64,000 nt of DNA from Luminiphilus sp. (GTDB lineage: Bacteria > Pseudomonadota > Gammaproteobacteria > Pseudomonadales > Halieaceae): assembly GCA_029242325.1 (NCBI GenBank), contig JAQWUD010000024.1, forward strand, positions 1 to 64,000, read 5' to 3'. Within the stretch, counting starts at the first letter, position 1. Every line of letters starts with the position of its first letter. A program made the position numbers and the translations under genes. The notes below the pieces were generated by a model, which was not told the origin of the DNA, did not search any database, and saw only the letters and a list, made by a program, of their open reading frames with translations. Of the stretch, positions 50,591-59,925 are shown in pieces.

Positions 50591-52393
50591 TCTCGCTGCT
50601 CGCTTGCGCTCGTGCTCGAGCAGCGACTTTTTACGCAGACGAATACTCTGTGGCGTCACTTCCACCAACTCGTCCTCTTCTATAAATTCCAGCGCCTGCT
50701 CGAGCGAATGTTTTACCGGCGGCGTGAGGTTCAGGGCTTCGTCGGTACCGGAAGCGCGCACGTTGGTGAGCTGCTTGCCCTTGGTTGGATTAACGACCAG
50801 GTCATTTCCCCGGCTGTGCAACCCTACAATCTGGCCCTCATAAACCTGGATATTGGGGTCGGTAAATAACCGGCCACGTTCCTGCAGCGCATGCAGCGCG
50901 TAAGCCAAGGTCTTGCCCGATACCATGGAGACCAGCACACCATTCTGGCGCGCGGCAAGGGCTACCGCTTTCACGGGCCCATAGTGATCAAAAACATGCG
51001 TCATGATGCCTGACCCCGATGTCAGGGTGAGAAACTGGGAGCGAAAGCCAATCAGTCCTCTGGCGGGGACAATGAACTCCAGCCGAACCCGACCTTTTCC
51101 ATCCAGGCTGAGCTGAGTCAATTCGGCTCGCCGTAATCCAAGCTCCTCCATCACAGCGCCTTGGTGCTGCTCATCAATATCCAGTACCAGTTGCTCGTAG
51201 GGTTCGCTGAGCACACCGTCGATGGTCTTTTGAATCACTTCTGGTCGCGATACTCCAAGCTCGAACCCCTCTCGTCTCATACTTTCAATCAGCACAGAAA
51301 GGTGGAGCTCCCCTCGCCCGGAAACTCTGAATTTATCGGCACTGTCCCCGGGCTCCACTCGCAGCGCAACGTTGTGAATCAACTCTCGCTCGAGTCGCTC
51401 CTTGATATTGCGAGAGGTCACAAATTTGCCTTCGCGGCCTGCGAAAGGCGAATCATTGATCTGAAATGTCATGCTGACGGTAGGTTCATCAACCATCAGT
51501 GCGGGAAGAGGGTCGGGTGCGGCAGGGTCGCAAAGCGTGTCGGAAATCAGCAGCCCGTCAATCCCGGTAATGCAGACAATGTCCCCCGCCTCAACGGAGG
51601 CCACCTCCACCCGCTCCAGGCCCTCATAGCCCATAACCTGCAATACCCTACCCGAGCGCGTGGCACCGTCGCGACCAACAATGGTTACGGGTACATTGGT
51701 CGATAGTTTGCCGCGGGTCACGCGGCCCACACCGATAACACCCACATAACTGGAGTAGTCGAGCGCGGAGATCTGCAGCTGCAAAGCCCCATTGGCATCC
51801 ACATCCGGTGCAGGGACATGCGCTTCAATAGCCTCAAAAAGCGGCGTCATGTCCTCAGTCATAGCTTCCGGGTCGAGGCCCGCGATGCCTTGAACCGCAG
51901 AGGTGTAGACCACGGGGAAGTCCAGCTGCACCTCATTCGCACCGAGCGCGTCAAACAGATCGAACATTTGATCGACGACCCAGTCAGGCCGGGCGCCGTC
52001 CCGATCTATTTTGTTCACCACAACAATGGGGTTGAGACCTCGTTCGAACGCTTTCGCGGTCACAAATCGGGTCTGTGGCATGGGCCCATCAACGGCATCA
52101 ACCAGCAACAGTACCGAGTCCACCATTGATAGCACGCGCTCTACTTCGCCGCCAAAATCCGCGTGCCCCGGGGTGTCTACAATATTGATCCTGTAATCAC
52201 GCCAGGTGATAGCAGTATTCTTGGCGAGTATAGTGATGCCTCGCTCACGCTCCTGATCATTGGAATCCATGACGCGCTCAGCGCCGGCTAACTTACGATC
52301 CAGCGTACCTGACTGGTGTAACAGGCAGTCCACAAGAGTCGTCTTGCCATGATCTACGTGGGCAATAATGGCGATGTTACGTAGCGCTTTCAT
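50579..52393 (-). CDS. typA: Ribosome-associated GTPase TypA/BipA
   Basis: A translation-factor GTPase (604 residues) acting in ribosome assembly and stress adaptation, notably at low temperature. The G domain has AHVDHGKTT (G1, about 12-20), [16 protein letters not shown] (G3) and [10 protein letters not shown] (G4). EF-G-like domains and the BipA-specific C-terminal domain with [19 protein letters not shown] follow. Its upstream region is shared with the glnA control region. Confidence 0.96.
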   Translation of the reverse strand: MKALRNIAIIAHVDHGKTTLVDCLLHQSGTLDRKLAGAERVMDSNDQERERGITILAKNTAITWRDYRINIVDTPGHADFGGEVERVLSMVDSVLLLVDAVDGPMPQTRFVTAKAFERGLNPIVVVNKIDRDGARPDWVVDQMFDLFDALGANEVQLDFPVVYTSAVQGIAGLDPEAMTEDMTPLFEAIEAHVPAPDVDANGALQLQISALDYSSYVGVIGVGRVTRGKLSTNVPVTIVGRDGATRSGRVLQVMGYEGLERVEVASVEAGDIVCITGIDGLLISDTLCDPAAPDPLPALMVDEPTVSMTFQINDSPFAGREGKFVTSRNIKERLERELIHNVALRVEPGDSADKFRVSGRGELHLSVLIESMRREGFELGVSRPEVIQKTIDGVLSEPYEQLVLDIDEQHQGAVMEELGLRRAELTQLSLDGKGRVRLEFIVPARGLIGFRSQFLTLTSGSGIMTHVFDHYGPVKAVALAARQNGVLVSMVSGKTLAYALHALQERGRLFTDPNIQVYEGQIVGLHSRGNDLVVNPTKGKQLTNVRASGTDEALNLTPPVKHSLEQALEFIEEDELVEVTPQSIRLRKKSLLEHERKRAARSAA

Positions 52394-52544
52394 GTTGGGT
52401 CCAGTTCAGTCGGGTGGGGTGCGGCTCAGCGCGCGCGGAGTGTACACCAGCGATGACCTCCCGGTTCACCTACCGCGGCAACTGTACGTGGTAAAAATCA
52501 CTCCCTTGCGGCCATGCAATTCCCCGAATGGATCAAGAACTGAT

Positions 52545-52561
52545 TGCACTAATTTGGTGCG
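52545..52561. promoter_or_regulatory. NtrC-binding site 1 upstream of glnA
   Basis: TGCACTAATTTGGTGCG fits the NtrC consensus TGCACyA-N3-TGGTGCA at all but one position. Its centre lies about 148 bases before the predicted sigma-54 start. Confidence 0.8.
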
Positions 52562-52574
52562 CTATTTATACTAC

Positions 52575-52591
52575 CGCACCAAAAATGTGCG
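52575..52591. promoter_or_regulatory. NtrC-binding site 2 upstream of glnA
   Basis: CGCACCAAAAATGTGCG is a near-palindrome with the same half-sites. Its centre is 30 bases (about three helical turns) from site 1 and about 118 bases before the predicted start. The spacing resembles the paired strong NtrC sites of E. coli glnAp2. Confidence 0.7.
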
Positions 52592-52673
52592 CACACCCTG
52601 CGATACGGTCCGCAAAATTTTTTAAAATTTCTTTAAAAACAGTTGCTTATCGCTTTATATCGCCCGTCAAAAG

Positions 52674-52690
52674 TTGGCATGAGGCTTGCA
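52674..52690 (+). promoter_or_regulatory. Sigma-54 (RpoN) promoter of glnA
   Basis: TTGGCATGAGGCTTGCA matches the -24/-12 consensus YTGGCAYGRNNNTTGCW at every position, with GG and GC ten bases apart. The predicted start is near 52701, about 79 bases before glnA. The regulator genes ntrB and ntrC lie just downstream of glnA. Confidence 0.9.
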
Positions 52691-52779
52691 ACAGAACGTT
52701 TGCTTCACCGGTGCAATTGCACCACACGTTTTGAATTTCCGGCCCGAGCCGGGACGCGTAACCACTGGAGGAAGACAAG

Positions 52780-54186
52780 ATGTCAGAGCGCACGCTCGAT
52801 TTGATCAGCAAAAATGATGTTCGCTGGGTGGACCTGCGGTTCACCGATACCAAAGGAAAGGAGCAGCATGTCTCGATTCCTGCCGGCGCCGTTGACGAGG
52901 ACTTCTTCGAAGGTGGCAAGATGTTCGACGGCTCATCGATTTCGGGATGGAAAGGCATTAACGAATCCGACATGATTCTGATGCCCGACGACAGCACTGC
53001 CATTTTGGACCCGTTTACCGACGATCCGACGGTGATTGTGCGTTGCGATATTGTCGAACCCACGACCATGCAAGGTTATGACCGCGATCCGCGTAGCATC
53101 GCCAAAAAAGCTGAAGCCCACCTCGCATCGACCGGACTCGGAGACACTGCGTTTTTTGGCCCAGAGCCCGAATTCTTTGTTTTCGACGACGTGAAGTGGA
53201 GCGCAAATATGAGCGGCGCCAGCTACGCGATCAACGCGGAAGAAGCGGCCTGGTCCTCAAATCTGGACTTCGAAGACGGAAACACCGGGCACCGTCCCGG
53301 CGTCAAAGGCGGTTACTTCCCAGTGCCGCCGGTCGACTCTCTGCATGACATCCGCGCCGCCATGTGTTCTGCGATGGAGCAGATGGGCCTTGACGTCGAG
53401 GTCCACCACCATGAAGTGGGTACCGCCGGCCAATGTGAGATCGGAGTCAAATTCAACACGCTCGTTTCTAAAGCAGACGAAGTGCAGATACTCAAATACT
53501 GCGTGTTAAATGTGGCCCATGCCTACGGCAAGACTGCCACGTTTATGCCCAAGCCTCTGGTGGGCGACAACGGTTCTGGCATGCACGTGCACCAATCCAT
53601 TGCCAAGGGCGGCGATAACGCGTTTGCCGGCGACAGCTACGCAGGCCTCTCTGATACCGCGCTTTACTACATCGGCGGCATTATCAAGCATGCACGCGCA
53701 CTCAATGCCTTTACCAACGCCTCGACAAACAGTTACAAGCGGCTCGTACCCGGCTTTGAGGCGCCGGTCATGCTGGCGTATTCCGCACGCAACCGCTCTG
53801 CTTCAATCCGCATCCCTTACGAGCCCTCACCCAAGGGTAAGCGCATCGAAGTTCGCTTCCCTGACCCGACCGCCAACCCCTATCTCGCCTTCGCGGCCAT
53901 GCTGATGGCGGGCATCGACGGTATCCAGAACAAGATTCATCCGGGTGATTCAGCCGATAAGGACCTGTATGACTTACCTCCGGAAGAAGCAGCAGAAATT
54001 CCGACCGTTGCTTCGAGTCTCGAAATGGCGCTAGATGCCCTCGACGCAGATCGCGACTTCCTGACCTCAGGGGGTGTTTTCACGGATGACATGATCGATG
54101 CCTATATTGAACTCAAGCGGGAAGACGTTGAGCGGCTGAACATGACGACCCACCCGGTTGAATTCGACATGTACTACTCGCTCTAA
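52780..54186 (+). CDS. glnA: Glutamine synthetase, type I
   Basis: GlnA makes glutamine from glutamate, ammonia and ATP as a cytoplasmic dodecamer. The 468-residue product has [17 protein letters not shown] (about 49-65), the ATP-binding region [16 protein letters not shown] (about 259-274) and the adenylylation site [10 protein letters not shown] with the tyrosine at about 397. The latter indicates control by GlnE-type adenylylation. GGAGGA precedes the ATG. With gltBD it completes GS-GOGAT. Confidence 0.98.
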   Translation: MSERTLDLISKNDVRWVDLRFTDTKGKEQHVSIPAGAVDEDFFEGGKMFDGSSISGWKGINESDMILMPDDSTAILDPFTDDPTVIVRCDIVEPTTMQGYDRDPRSIAKKAEAHLASTGLGDTAFFGPEPEFFVFDDVKWSANMSGASYAINAEEAAWSSNLDFEDGNTGHRPGVKGGYFPVPPVDSLHDIRAAMCSAMEQMGLDVEVHHHEVGTAGQCEIGVKFNTLVSKADEVQILKYCVLNVAHAYGKTATFMPKPLVGDNGSGMHVHQSIAKGGDNAFAGDSYAGLSDTALYYIGGIIKHARALNAFTNASTNSYKRLVPGFEAPVMLAYSARNRSASIRIPYEPSPKGKRIEVRFPDPTANPYLAFAAMLMAGIDGIQNKIHPGDSADKDLYDLPPEEAAEIPTVASSLEMALDALDADRDFLTSGGVFTDDMIDAYIELKREDVERLNMTTHPVEFDMYYSL

Positions 54187-54211
54187 GGCCAACAGCTTCA
54201 TGGCTCACATC

Positions 54212-54240
54212 ACAAAAGCCCGCGTAAAGCGGGCTTTTGT
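54212..54240 (+). terminator. Rho-independent terminator of glnA
   Basis: ACAAAAGCCCGC (54212-54223) and GCGGGCTTTTGT (54229-54240) form a perfect 12-bp stem with a 5-base loop (GTAAA). The descending arm carries the T run. It lies 26 bases after the glnA stop and should separate glnA from the ntrBC transcript, at least partly. Confidence 0.9.
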
Positions 54241-54357
54241 TCCTCTGGACTCAGACTTGCTTGGCCGCACTACTTTGGTGCATTTGTGCGATTGACAGAC
54301 AAAATCTTCCACCGCAGAGAGCGCTCCTACGTGGGAACACCCTCAAGGATACTTTGG

Positions 54358-54936
54358 ATGCTTTCGCGTGGTTTCGAAAATAGGGCGTCCTATGTTGGTG
54401 TGCTGACGCTGGTTTTGATGGTAGTGGTAGCTGCTAGCCATGCGATGACGACCCGGGCAAGCAGTGAAACCCTCTATAAGGTGACGGACGAGGACGGCAA
54501 TGTGACGTTTACCGACGCGCCTCCGTCCGGCGAGGGCTATTTAGTGGAGCCACACAGTCTTCCGACGGGCAACAGTGCGATCCCCCCAACAACACAAGTG
54601 AGACAGTTCGATAACGGCCTTACCCCTCAAGAGGCGCCCTCTCGATACCAAACAGCGATCACAATGCCGGCAACAGGCGCCACGATCCCCATGGGCCCCG
54701 GTGACTTTATCGTAGGGGCCTCGATCAACCCGCCCCTGAGCCCTGCCGAAACATTGCTGCTGGAAGTGGACGGGCGGCCCGCTGCCGCGCCTCAGCAACA
54801 CTCCACCTGGCAACTCAAAAACATTTTTCGTGGCGCGCATCAGCTCCGTATTCTTCGCCGTGACGCATCGGGTGACACTGTGCACCAATCTGAGATCACG
54901 GCGGTGTTTGTGATGCGACCCAGTGTGATTCCCTAG
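54358..54936 (+). CDS. DUF4124 domain exported protein
   Basis: I start at the ATG at 54358 (192 residues), preceded by AAGGA at about eight bases; a GTG at 54286 is an alternative. A hydrophobic N-terminal segment (VGVLTLVLMVVVAASHA, about 13-29) serves as signal or anchor. The DUF4124 domain follows with TLYKVTDEDGNVTFTDAPP (about 37-55), then a low-complexity linker and a beta-rich C-terminus. The function is unknown. A similar gene lies between glnA and ntrB in other gammaproteobacteria. ntrB starts four bases after its stop. Confidence 0.8.
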   Translation: MLSRGFENRASYVGVLTLVLMVVVAASHAMTTRASSETLYKVTDEDGNVTFTDAPPSGEGYLVEPHSLPTGNSAIPPTTQVRQFDNGLTPQEAPSRYQTAITMPATGATIPMGPGDFIVGASINPPLSPAETLLLEVDGRPAAAPQQHSTWQLKNIFRGAHQLRILRRDASGDTVHQSEITAVFVMRPSVIP

Positions 54937-54940
54937 CACA

Positions 54941-55993
54941 ATGAGCAACCTCGATGCCGACTACAATTTGGAGCTATTGGCCACAGGCGTTGTCCTGCTG
55001 GATCCGGAATTGCGGATTCGCGCCCTGAACCTCTCTGCAGAAAACCTACTCGAGGTCTCCGCCACACGCTCCATTGGTAAACCACTTGAAGCACTACTTG
55101 ACGAGCCAAACGAATGGCTTCCACTGCTGCATCAAGCGCTCTCGGAGAACTATCCCATGGTGAGGAGAGCTATTCCGCTCACGACCAAGACCGGCCACGA
55201 GTGTACGGTGGACATCACATTGAGTCCGGTCGCAGCAAAGGTTGGAAGTCGGAGCCTGTTGATGGAACTGAACATGGTTGACCGGCTGCAGGCAATCAGC
55301 CGTGACGAAAGCGAATGGCAAGCCCAGGCAACGCTCAAAGAGATCATGAAAGGCGTCGCTCACGAGGTCAAGAATCCGCTCGGCGGGATTAGGGGAGCGG
55401 CTCAGTTACTTGCCTCCGAACTGCCCACAACCTCGCTTGGCGAATACACGGACATCATCATCTCCGAGGTCGACCGCCTGCATACACTGGTAGATCGTAT
55501 GCTGGGGCCAAATGAGAGACTGGAGCCTGAACCCACAAACATTCACGAAGTCATCGAGCATGTTCGGCAACTGATCAAAGCCGAAGCCAAGGGGGCTCTT
55601 GAGGTGGTGCGAGACTATGACCCGAGCCTGCCTGATTTTCTTGCCGATGGAGGACAGCTCACTCAGGCCGTTCTGAATCTCGTGCGCAACGCCTCACAGG
55701 CATGTGGTGAAGGCGGCTTGGTAACGCTGCGAACACGAGTGCTGCGCCAATTCACAGTCGGTGGCACGCGCCACAAACTGGTCTGCGCCTTTCAGGTGAT
55801 CGACGATGGGCCCGGAGTCCCCGAATCACTCCTGTCGAGCCTGTTCTTGCCCATGGTAACGGGCACCGCCAAAGGCACCGGCCTAGGCCTCTCGATCGCA
55901 CAGCGCATCGCCAATCAACATGGCGGGCTCATTCAAGTACAAAGCGTGCCCGGGGACACCTGCTTTACCCTGCTGCTACCCATGGAGATCTGA
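54941..55993 (+). CDS. glnL: Nitrogen regulation sensor kinase NtrB
   Basis: NtrB (GlnL) phosphorylates NtrC when nitrogen is scarce and dephosphorylates it with PII when nitrogen is plentiful. The 350-residue product is soluble with an N-terminal PAS-like domain (about 10-120). The phospho-acceptor H-box is VAHEVKNPLGGIRGAAQLL (about 140-158), and the ATPase domain has an N-box near NLVRNASQA, DDGPGVP and GTGLGLSIAQRI. It ends one base before the ntrC start. Confidence 0.96.
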   Translation: MSNLDADYNLELLATGVVLLDPELRIRALNLSAENLLEVSATRSIGKPLEALLDEPNEWLPLLHQALSENYPMVRRAIPLTTKTGHECTVDITLSPVAAKVGSRSLLMELNMVDRLQAISRDESEWQAQATLKEIMKGVAHEVKNPLGGIRGAAQLLASELPTTSLGEYTDIIISEVDRLHTLVDRMLGPNERLEPEPTNIHEVIEHVRQLIKAEAKGALEVVRDYDPSLPDFLADGGQLTQAVLNLVRNASQACGEGGLVTLRTRVLRQFTVGGTRHKLVCAFQVIDDGPGVPESLLSSLFLPMVTGTAKGTGLGLSIAQRIANQHGGLIQVQSVPGDTCFTLLLPMEI

Positions 55994-55994
55994 C

Positions 55995-57404
55995 ATGTCG
56001 CTCACTGAACAGGTATGGATCGTTGATGATGACAGTTCCATACGCTGGGTTATGGAAAAAGCGCTGACGCGGGCCGGTGTGGCTTGCCGTGCCTTTGAAA
56101 CGGGCGGTGAAGTACTCGAGGCCCTCTCTGTCGAAGAGCCGATGGTCGTCGTCAGCGACATCCGTATGCCCGGAATGGATGGCATTGAATTGCTCTCGCA
56201 CATCCGCCATCAACAACCCGATTTGCCCGTCATTATTACGACCGCGCACTCTGACCTCGATAGCGCTGTGAACGCCTATGAGGAAGGTGCCTTCGAGTAT
56301 CTACCAAAACCGTTTGATATCGACGAGATGGTTTCCACCGTGACACGCGCCCAATCGCAACGTGCACCTCCCTCACCACCGAGCCCCGATCAAGGCACGG
56401 AAAAAACCACCGAGATCATAGGCAATGCACCGGCGATGCAGGAAGTGTTTCGCGCCATTGGCAGACTGGCGCAAAGTCATATCACGGTTCTGATCAACGG
56501 CGAATCGGGCACAGGCAAAGAGCTGGTTGCCCGAGCGCTCCATCGTCACAGCCCACGTGCCGGGCAACCTTTTGTTGCGTTGAACATGGCGGCAATCCCT
56601 CAGGAATTAATGGAGTCGGAGTTATTCGGGCATGAAAAGGGTGCCTTTACGGGCGCCAACAGTCGACGTGAGGGTCGCTTTGAGCAGGCGCGAGGAGGCA
56701 CGCTGTTCCTGGATGAAATAGGGGATATGCCATCTGCTACGCAAACCCGGCTGCTTCGAGTACTACAGGACGGAGAATTCTTTCGAGTTGGCGGCGTCGA
56801 ATCCATCAAAGCAGATGTGCGCATTATTGCGGCCACCCATCAAAAACTAGAGTCACTGGTTGAAACCGGTGCTTTTCGAGAGGACCTTTTTCATCGGCTC
56901 AATGTCATCAGAATTCATGTTCCGAAACTCTCTGAGCGGCGTGAAGATATTCCGATGTTGCTCAGTCATTTCTTAAAGGCGGCGAGTACAGAGCTGGAAG
57001 TGGACACAAAAAGCCTCTCCGAGGAGGCACTAACACTCTTGACCCAACTGCCATGGCCGGGGAACGTGCGGCAACTCGAAAACACCTGTCGCTGGCTAAC
57101 CGTCATGGCCGCGGGGCGGGAAGTGCTGCTATCGGACCTACCGTCCGAGCTGCTGAGTCACGGCGACGACAGCGTCGACCAGGCGGCTGAAACTTGGCAC
57201 CAGCAACTCGCCGGGTGGGCTGGCAGGCAGCTGGCTGAAGGACACTCTAACGTACTGCGCCAGGCGCTACCGCTATTCGAATCGATCATGATTGAGACCG
57301 CGCTGCGCCATACGGGCGGCAGAAAAGCCGAGGCAGCCGAACTGTTGGGCTGGGGCAGAAATACCCTGACCCGAAAACTGAAAGAATTAGACCTGCCCCA
57401 CTAG
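55995..57404 (+). CDS. glnG: Nitrogen regulation response regulator NtrC
   Basis: NtrC (GlnG) is the sigma-54 activator for nitrogen genes. The 469-residue product starts at MSLTEQVWIVDDD. It has a receiver domain with the phospho-acceptor in VVSDIRMPGMDG (about 50-61), an AAA+ domain with Walker A GESGTGKE near 170 and the sigma-54-contacting GAFTGA near 218, and a C-terminal Fis-type helix-turn-helix. It would act at the two sites upstream of glnA. It is convergent with secB. Confidence 0.97.
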   Translation: MSLTEQVWIVDDDSSIRWVMEKALTRAGVACRAFETGGEVLEALSVEEPMVVVSDIRMPGMDGIELLSHIRHQQPDLPVIITTAHSDLDSAVNAYEEGAFEYLPKPFDIDEMVSTVTRAQSQRAPPSPPSPDQGTEKTTEIIGNAPAMQEVFRAIGRLAQSHITVLINGESGTGKELVARALHRHSPRAGQPFVALNMAAIPQELMESELFGHEKGAFTGANSRREGRFEQARGGTLFLDEIGDMPSATQTRLLRVLQDGEFFRVGGVESIKADVRIIAATHQKLESLVETGAFREDLFHRLNVIRIHVPKLSERREDIPMLLSHFLKAASTELEVDTKSLSEEALTLLTQLPWPGNVRQLENTCRWLTVMAAGREVLLSDLPSELLSHGDDSVDQAAETWHQQLAGWAGRQLAEGHSNVLRQALPLFESIMIETALRHTGGRKAEAAELLGWGRNTLTRKLKELDLPH

Positions 57405-57421
57405 GCGGTAGGCCCCCGAAG

Positions 57422-57919
57422 TCAGTGCGTGGCGCCCTCTGGCGGTGCTTCAGCACCCTCGCCGGCCTGCTGCTGGACCGCCTGCCGGAATAGAGCATCA
57501 AAGTTTACCGGGGCTATCATCAGTGGCGGGAACCCGCCTTTGACCACCAGGTTATCAATGGCCTCGCGCGCGTACGGGAATAAAATCGTCGGGGCAACTG
57601 TTGCAAGCAGCTGCCGCAATCCGTCACCTTCAAAACCCGCTACGAAAAAGATACCCGCTTGCTGAACCTCAACCAAAAAAGCTGTTTGCTCTTCCAGCTT
57701 TGCGGTGATAGTCAGCGTCAGAACGACTTCATGATTGCCCTCTTCATCAAAGCGGCTACTTTTGGTGTTGAGGTCGACGTTGACAGCCGGCTTCCACTCT
57801 TGGCGGAACACATTGGGCGTCATGGGTGACTCAAAGGAGATGTCCTTGGTGTATATCCGCTGAGTGACGAATTGCTGTTGGGCCGCCTGATCCTGTGCAG
57901 CAGCTTGCTCATCTGCCAT
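57422..57919 (-). CDS. secB: Protein-export chaperone SecB
   Basis: SecB is a cytoplasmic tetrameric chaperone that hands unfolded preproteins to SecA. The 165-residue product has the family core [20 protein letters not shown] (about 17-36) and [18 protein letters not shown] (about 107-124), where the SecA/substrate groove lies. The tail is rich in Gln, Ala and Glu. It follows grxC by about 44 bases, the conserved yibN-grxC-secB order. Confidence 0.97.
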   Translation of the reverse strand: MADEQAAAQDQAAQQQFVTQRIYTKDISFESPMTPNVFRQEWKPAVNVDLNTKSSRFDEEGNHEVVLTLTITAKLEEQTAFLVEVQQAGIFFVAGFEGDGLRQLLATVAPTILFPYAREAIDNLVVKGGFPPLMIAPVNFDALFRQAVQQQAGEGAEAPPEGATH

Positions 57920-57963
57920 GGTACTTCTCCTGTTAAATCAATTACTGATTGATGCGTTACGTG

Positions 57964-58215
57964 TCAGCCCAGAAGCGGGTCCAACTCGCCAGAATGCTCC
58001 AAGCCATAGAGCTCATCGCACCCGCCGATATGGTGTTCGCCGACCCAAATCTGAGGGACTGATGTCTGGCCCGCCCGCTGCGCCATATCCTGCCGCGCAA
58101 CGGCATCGCCATCAACGGGCACCTCGCGATAAACCACTCCTTTGCGGTCGAGCAGAGACTTTGCCCTAATACAGTAGGGGCACCACCGCGTGGTGTAGAT
58201 CACGATTTCACTCAC
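57964..58215 (-). CDS. grxC: Glutaredoxin 3 (GrxC)
   Basis: A thiol-disulfide reductase of 83 residues, starting at the GTG at 58215, which overlaps the rhodanese stop. The active site is CPYC in TTRWCPYCIRAKSLL (about 7-21), followed by the glutathione-binding TSVPQIWVGEHHIGGCDEL (about 49-67). The length matches E. coli GrxC (83). Confidence 0.95.
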   Translation of the reverse strand: MSEIVIYTTRWCPYCIRAKSLLDRKGVVYREVPVDGDAVARQDMAQRAGQTSVPQIWVGEHHIGGCDELYGLEHSGELDPLLG

Positions 58216-58634
58216 GGGGTCACAACAGGGAGCTTTTGTGCATCCCACTCCATCATGCCCCCCGCCAATTTCTGGGCACGCAGAAACCCTTGTGCCCGCA
58301 GCGTTTTGGTCGCCGGCCCGGCCGTCTGACCCATCTTACAGACAACGACGATAGGCTTTTCACGGAACTTCTCCAATTCACCCGTGCGCCCCGGCAGTGC
58401 CGCTGCAGGGATATGTTTAGCGTCAGTAATGTGCCCGCGCGCGAAGTCCGCGGCGTCGCGCACATCAAGAAAAATGCCGTTCTCACTGTTGACCAATTGC
58501 ACTGCTTCGGTAATGGACAGCGCGGGCCCGGCTTTGCGGGTCTCATGCACCACAAGGAGCGTGAGCGTAGTCGAGAGCGCCGCAATCAGCAGCCACTGCT
58601 CCACCATGAACTGCAATATCAATTCAATTGACAC
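58212..58634 (-). CDS. Membrane-anchored rhodanese-like protein (YibN type)
   Basis: The 140-residue product has an N-terminal membrane helix (about 11-27) and one rhodanese domain (about 38-130), with FLDVRDAADFARGHI and the active-site cysteine in VVVCKMGQTAG near residue 98. YibN-type proteins sit next to grxC and secB in many gammaproteobacteria. The sulfur acceptor is not known. Confidence 0.9.
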   Translation of the reverse strand: MSIELILQFMVEQWLLIAALSTTLTLLVVHETRKAGPALSITEAVQLVNSENGIFLDVRDAADFARGHITDAKHIPAAALPGRTGELEKFREKPIVVVCKMGQTAGPATKTLRAQGFLRAQKLAGGMMEWDAQKLPVVTP

Positions 58635-58782
58635 AATCTGTTCGCCTATCTACCCCAAGAAGGGCCCACCCTGCACACCAGGAGAGCCCAAAGCCGGATA
58701 CCCGTCGCGCATCAAGCTCGCACGCGTTCCGCACCGTTGCCGAAGGTGCGCGAGTATATCGGTTCATGAGTACCGGCTCCAG

Positions 58783-59739
58783 TCAGGCATCCTGGGCGCC
58801 GCTTTCCGCCACCTCGATTCGCTCGTCGAGTTGCTCTTCCGCGAGGCTGACAGGATCCAGATGGATCATGACGTCGGCCTGCGGTATCGCCTCAATCAGC
58901 GAAGTCTCCACCGCGTCGCTCACCTGATGGGCAACTGTCAGTGGCATGTGATCATCCAGCTCAAGATGCAGCTCGATGAAATCGACTCTGCCAGCACTTC
59001 GCGTACGCAAGTCGTGTACGCCCAGCACGCGTGGATGAGCACTGGCAATATCGATAATTTCCTGCCGGCGGGGTTCGGGTAACTCCTGATCCAGCAATTC
59101 AGCAACAGCGTCCCCGACGATGTCCCAAGCGGCTTTCAATGTATAGGCCGCCACCGCCAATGCAAAAAGTGGATCAACACCCAACCACCCGAACTGCGCC
59201 AGCACGAGCGCGAGCAACACCATAGCATTGGTGAGCAAGTCTGTTCGATAGTGCAGCGAATCCGCACGAATGGCCGGCGAGCGCGTGCGACGGATCACAT
59301 AGCTCTGGACCGCCACCAGCCCCGCTGTGAGCAGGATGGTCAGTACCATCACCCATACGCCGATCGAAAACGCGGCGAGCGGCTCGGGCTGCAGCAAGCG
59401 CTGGGTAGCCTCGCTCACCAGGAATAAACCTGAAACGAAGATAAAAACACCCTGCCCCAAACCCGCGATTGCCTCGGCTTTGCCATGGCCCCAACGATGG
59501 CTGGCATCTGCGGGTGCCAGCGCATACCGCACGGCGAACAAATTCAGCAATGACGCACCCGCATCCATTAGCGAATCCACCAGAGACGCCAGAATGGCGA
59601 CAGAGTCCGTTAGGGACCAGGCATATGCCTTGGCGACGATCAAAACCAAGGCGACCGATACAGAAAGATTGGTGGCCAAGGTCAGCAGGCGCTTGTTTTC
59701 CTCGCCACCGGCAATGGGATCGGTAGAAGGTTCGCTCAT
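58783..59739 (-). CDS. fieF: Cation diffusion facilitator (FieF-like Fe/Zn efflux)
   Basis: A proton-coupled metal exporter of 318 residues with six membrane helices. Metal-site residues are visible: two aspartates in DSVAILASLVDSLMDAG (helix 2) and His/Asp in HYRTDLLTNA (helix 5). HRWGHGKAEAIAGL corresponds to the conserved loop of FieF/YiiP. The C-terminal cytoplasmic dimer domain follows. It lies between the rhodanese gene and gpmI, which are direct neighbours in E. coli. Zn2+, Fe2+ or Cd2+ are possible substrates. Confidence 0.88.
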   Translation of the reverse strand: MSEPSTDPIAGGEENKRLLTLATNLSVSVALVLIVAKAYAWSLTDSVAILASLVDSLMDAGASLLNLFAVRYALAPADASHRWGHGKAEAIAGLGQGVFIFVSGLFLVSEATQRLLQPEPLAAFSIGVWVMVLTILLTAGLVAVQSYVIRRTRSPAIRADSLHYRTDLLTNAMVLLALVLAQFGWLGVDPLFALAVAAYTLKAAWDIVGDAVAELLDQELPEPRRQEIIDIASAHPRVLGVHDLRTRSAGRVDFIELHLELDDHMPLTVAHQVSDAVETSLIEAIPQADVMIHLDPVSLAEEQLDERIEVAESGAQDA

Positions 59740-59863
59740 GAACAGGAAGTGACCCCCGGACCCGGCCACTCTGGGGTGAGGGGCAATACGCTCCGTGATT
59801 TACACCTTAACATTGGGCATGCGGCGAAAACAGCGAACCAACCCTCGGGTGACACGCCTAAAA

Positions 59864-59893
59864 GCTGTTCGCGAACAGCGAGCAGGTTACAAT
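59864..59893 (+). promoter_or_regulatory. Perfect 16-bp palindrome overlapping a putative gpmI promoter
   Basis: GCTGTTCGCGAACAGC at 59864-59879 is an exact palindrome. TACAAT at 59888-59893 is a good -10, and with 17-base spacing the -35 (CTGTTC, 59865-59870) falls inside the palindrome. An extra copy of the half-site AACAGCGA occurs at 59829-59836 and again at 59874-59881. A repressor site is a reasonable guess. It is not a standard LexA box (CTGT-N6-ACAG rather than N8). Confidence 0.5.
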
Positions 59894-59925
59894 GTCACTT
59901 TCCATAGAGTGAGCTCGAGTCGAAC

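Larger units (their letters stand above)
52394..52779. other. Regulatory region between typA and glnA
   Basis: These 386 bases hold no convincing reading frame. The right-hand 240 bases contain the glnA control elements listed separately: two NtrC-like sites, an A/T-rich stretch at about 52612-52640 that could be bent or bound by IHF, and the -24/-12 promoter. The left 150 bases should hold the typA promoter, which I could not pinpoint. Confidence 0.7.

Noticed and set aside
59864-59879. Palindrome considered as a LexA (SOS) box
   Set aside because: The arms are CTGT and ACAG but only six bases lie between them; the gammaproteobacterial LexA box needs eight. The nearby genes are not SOS genes.
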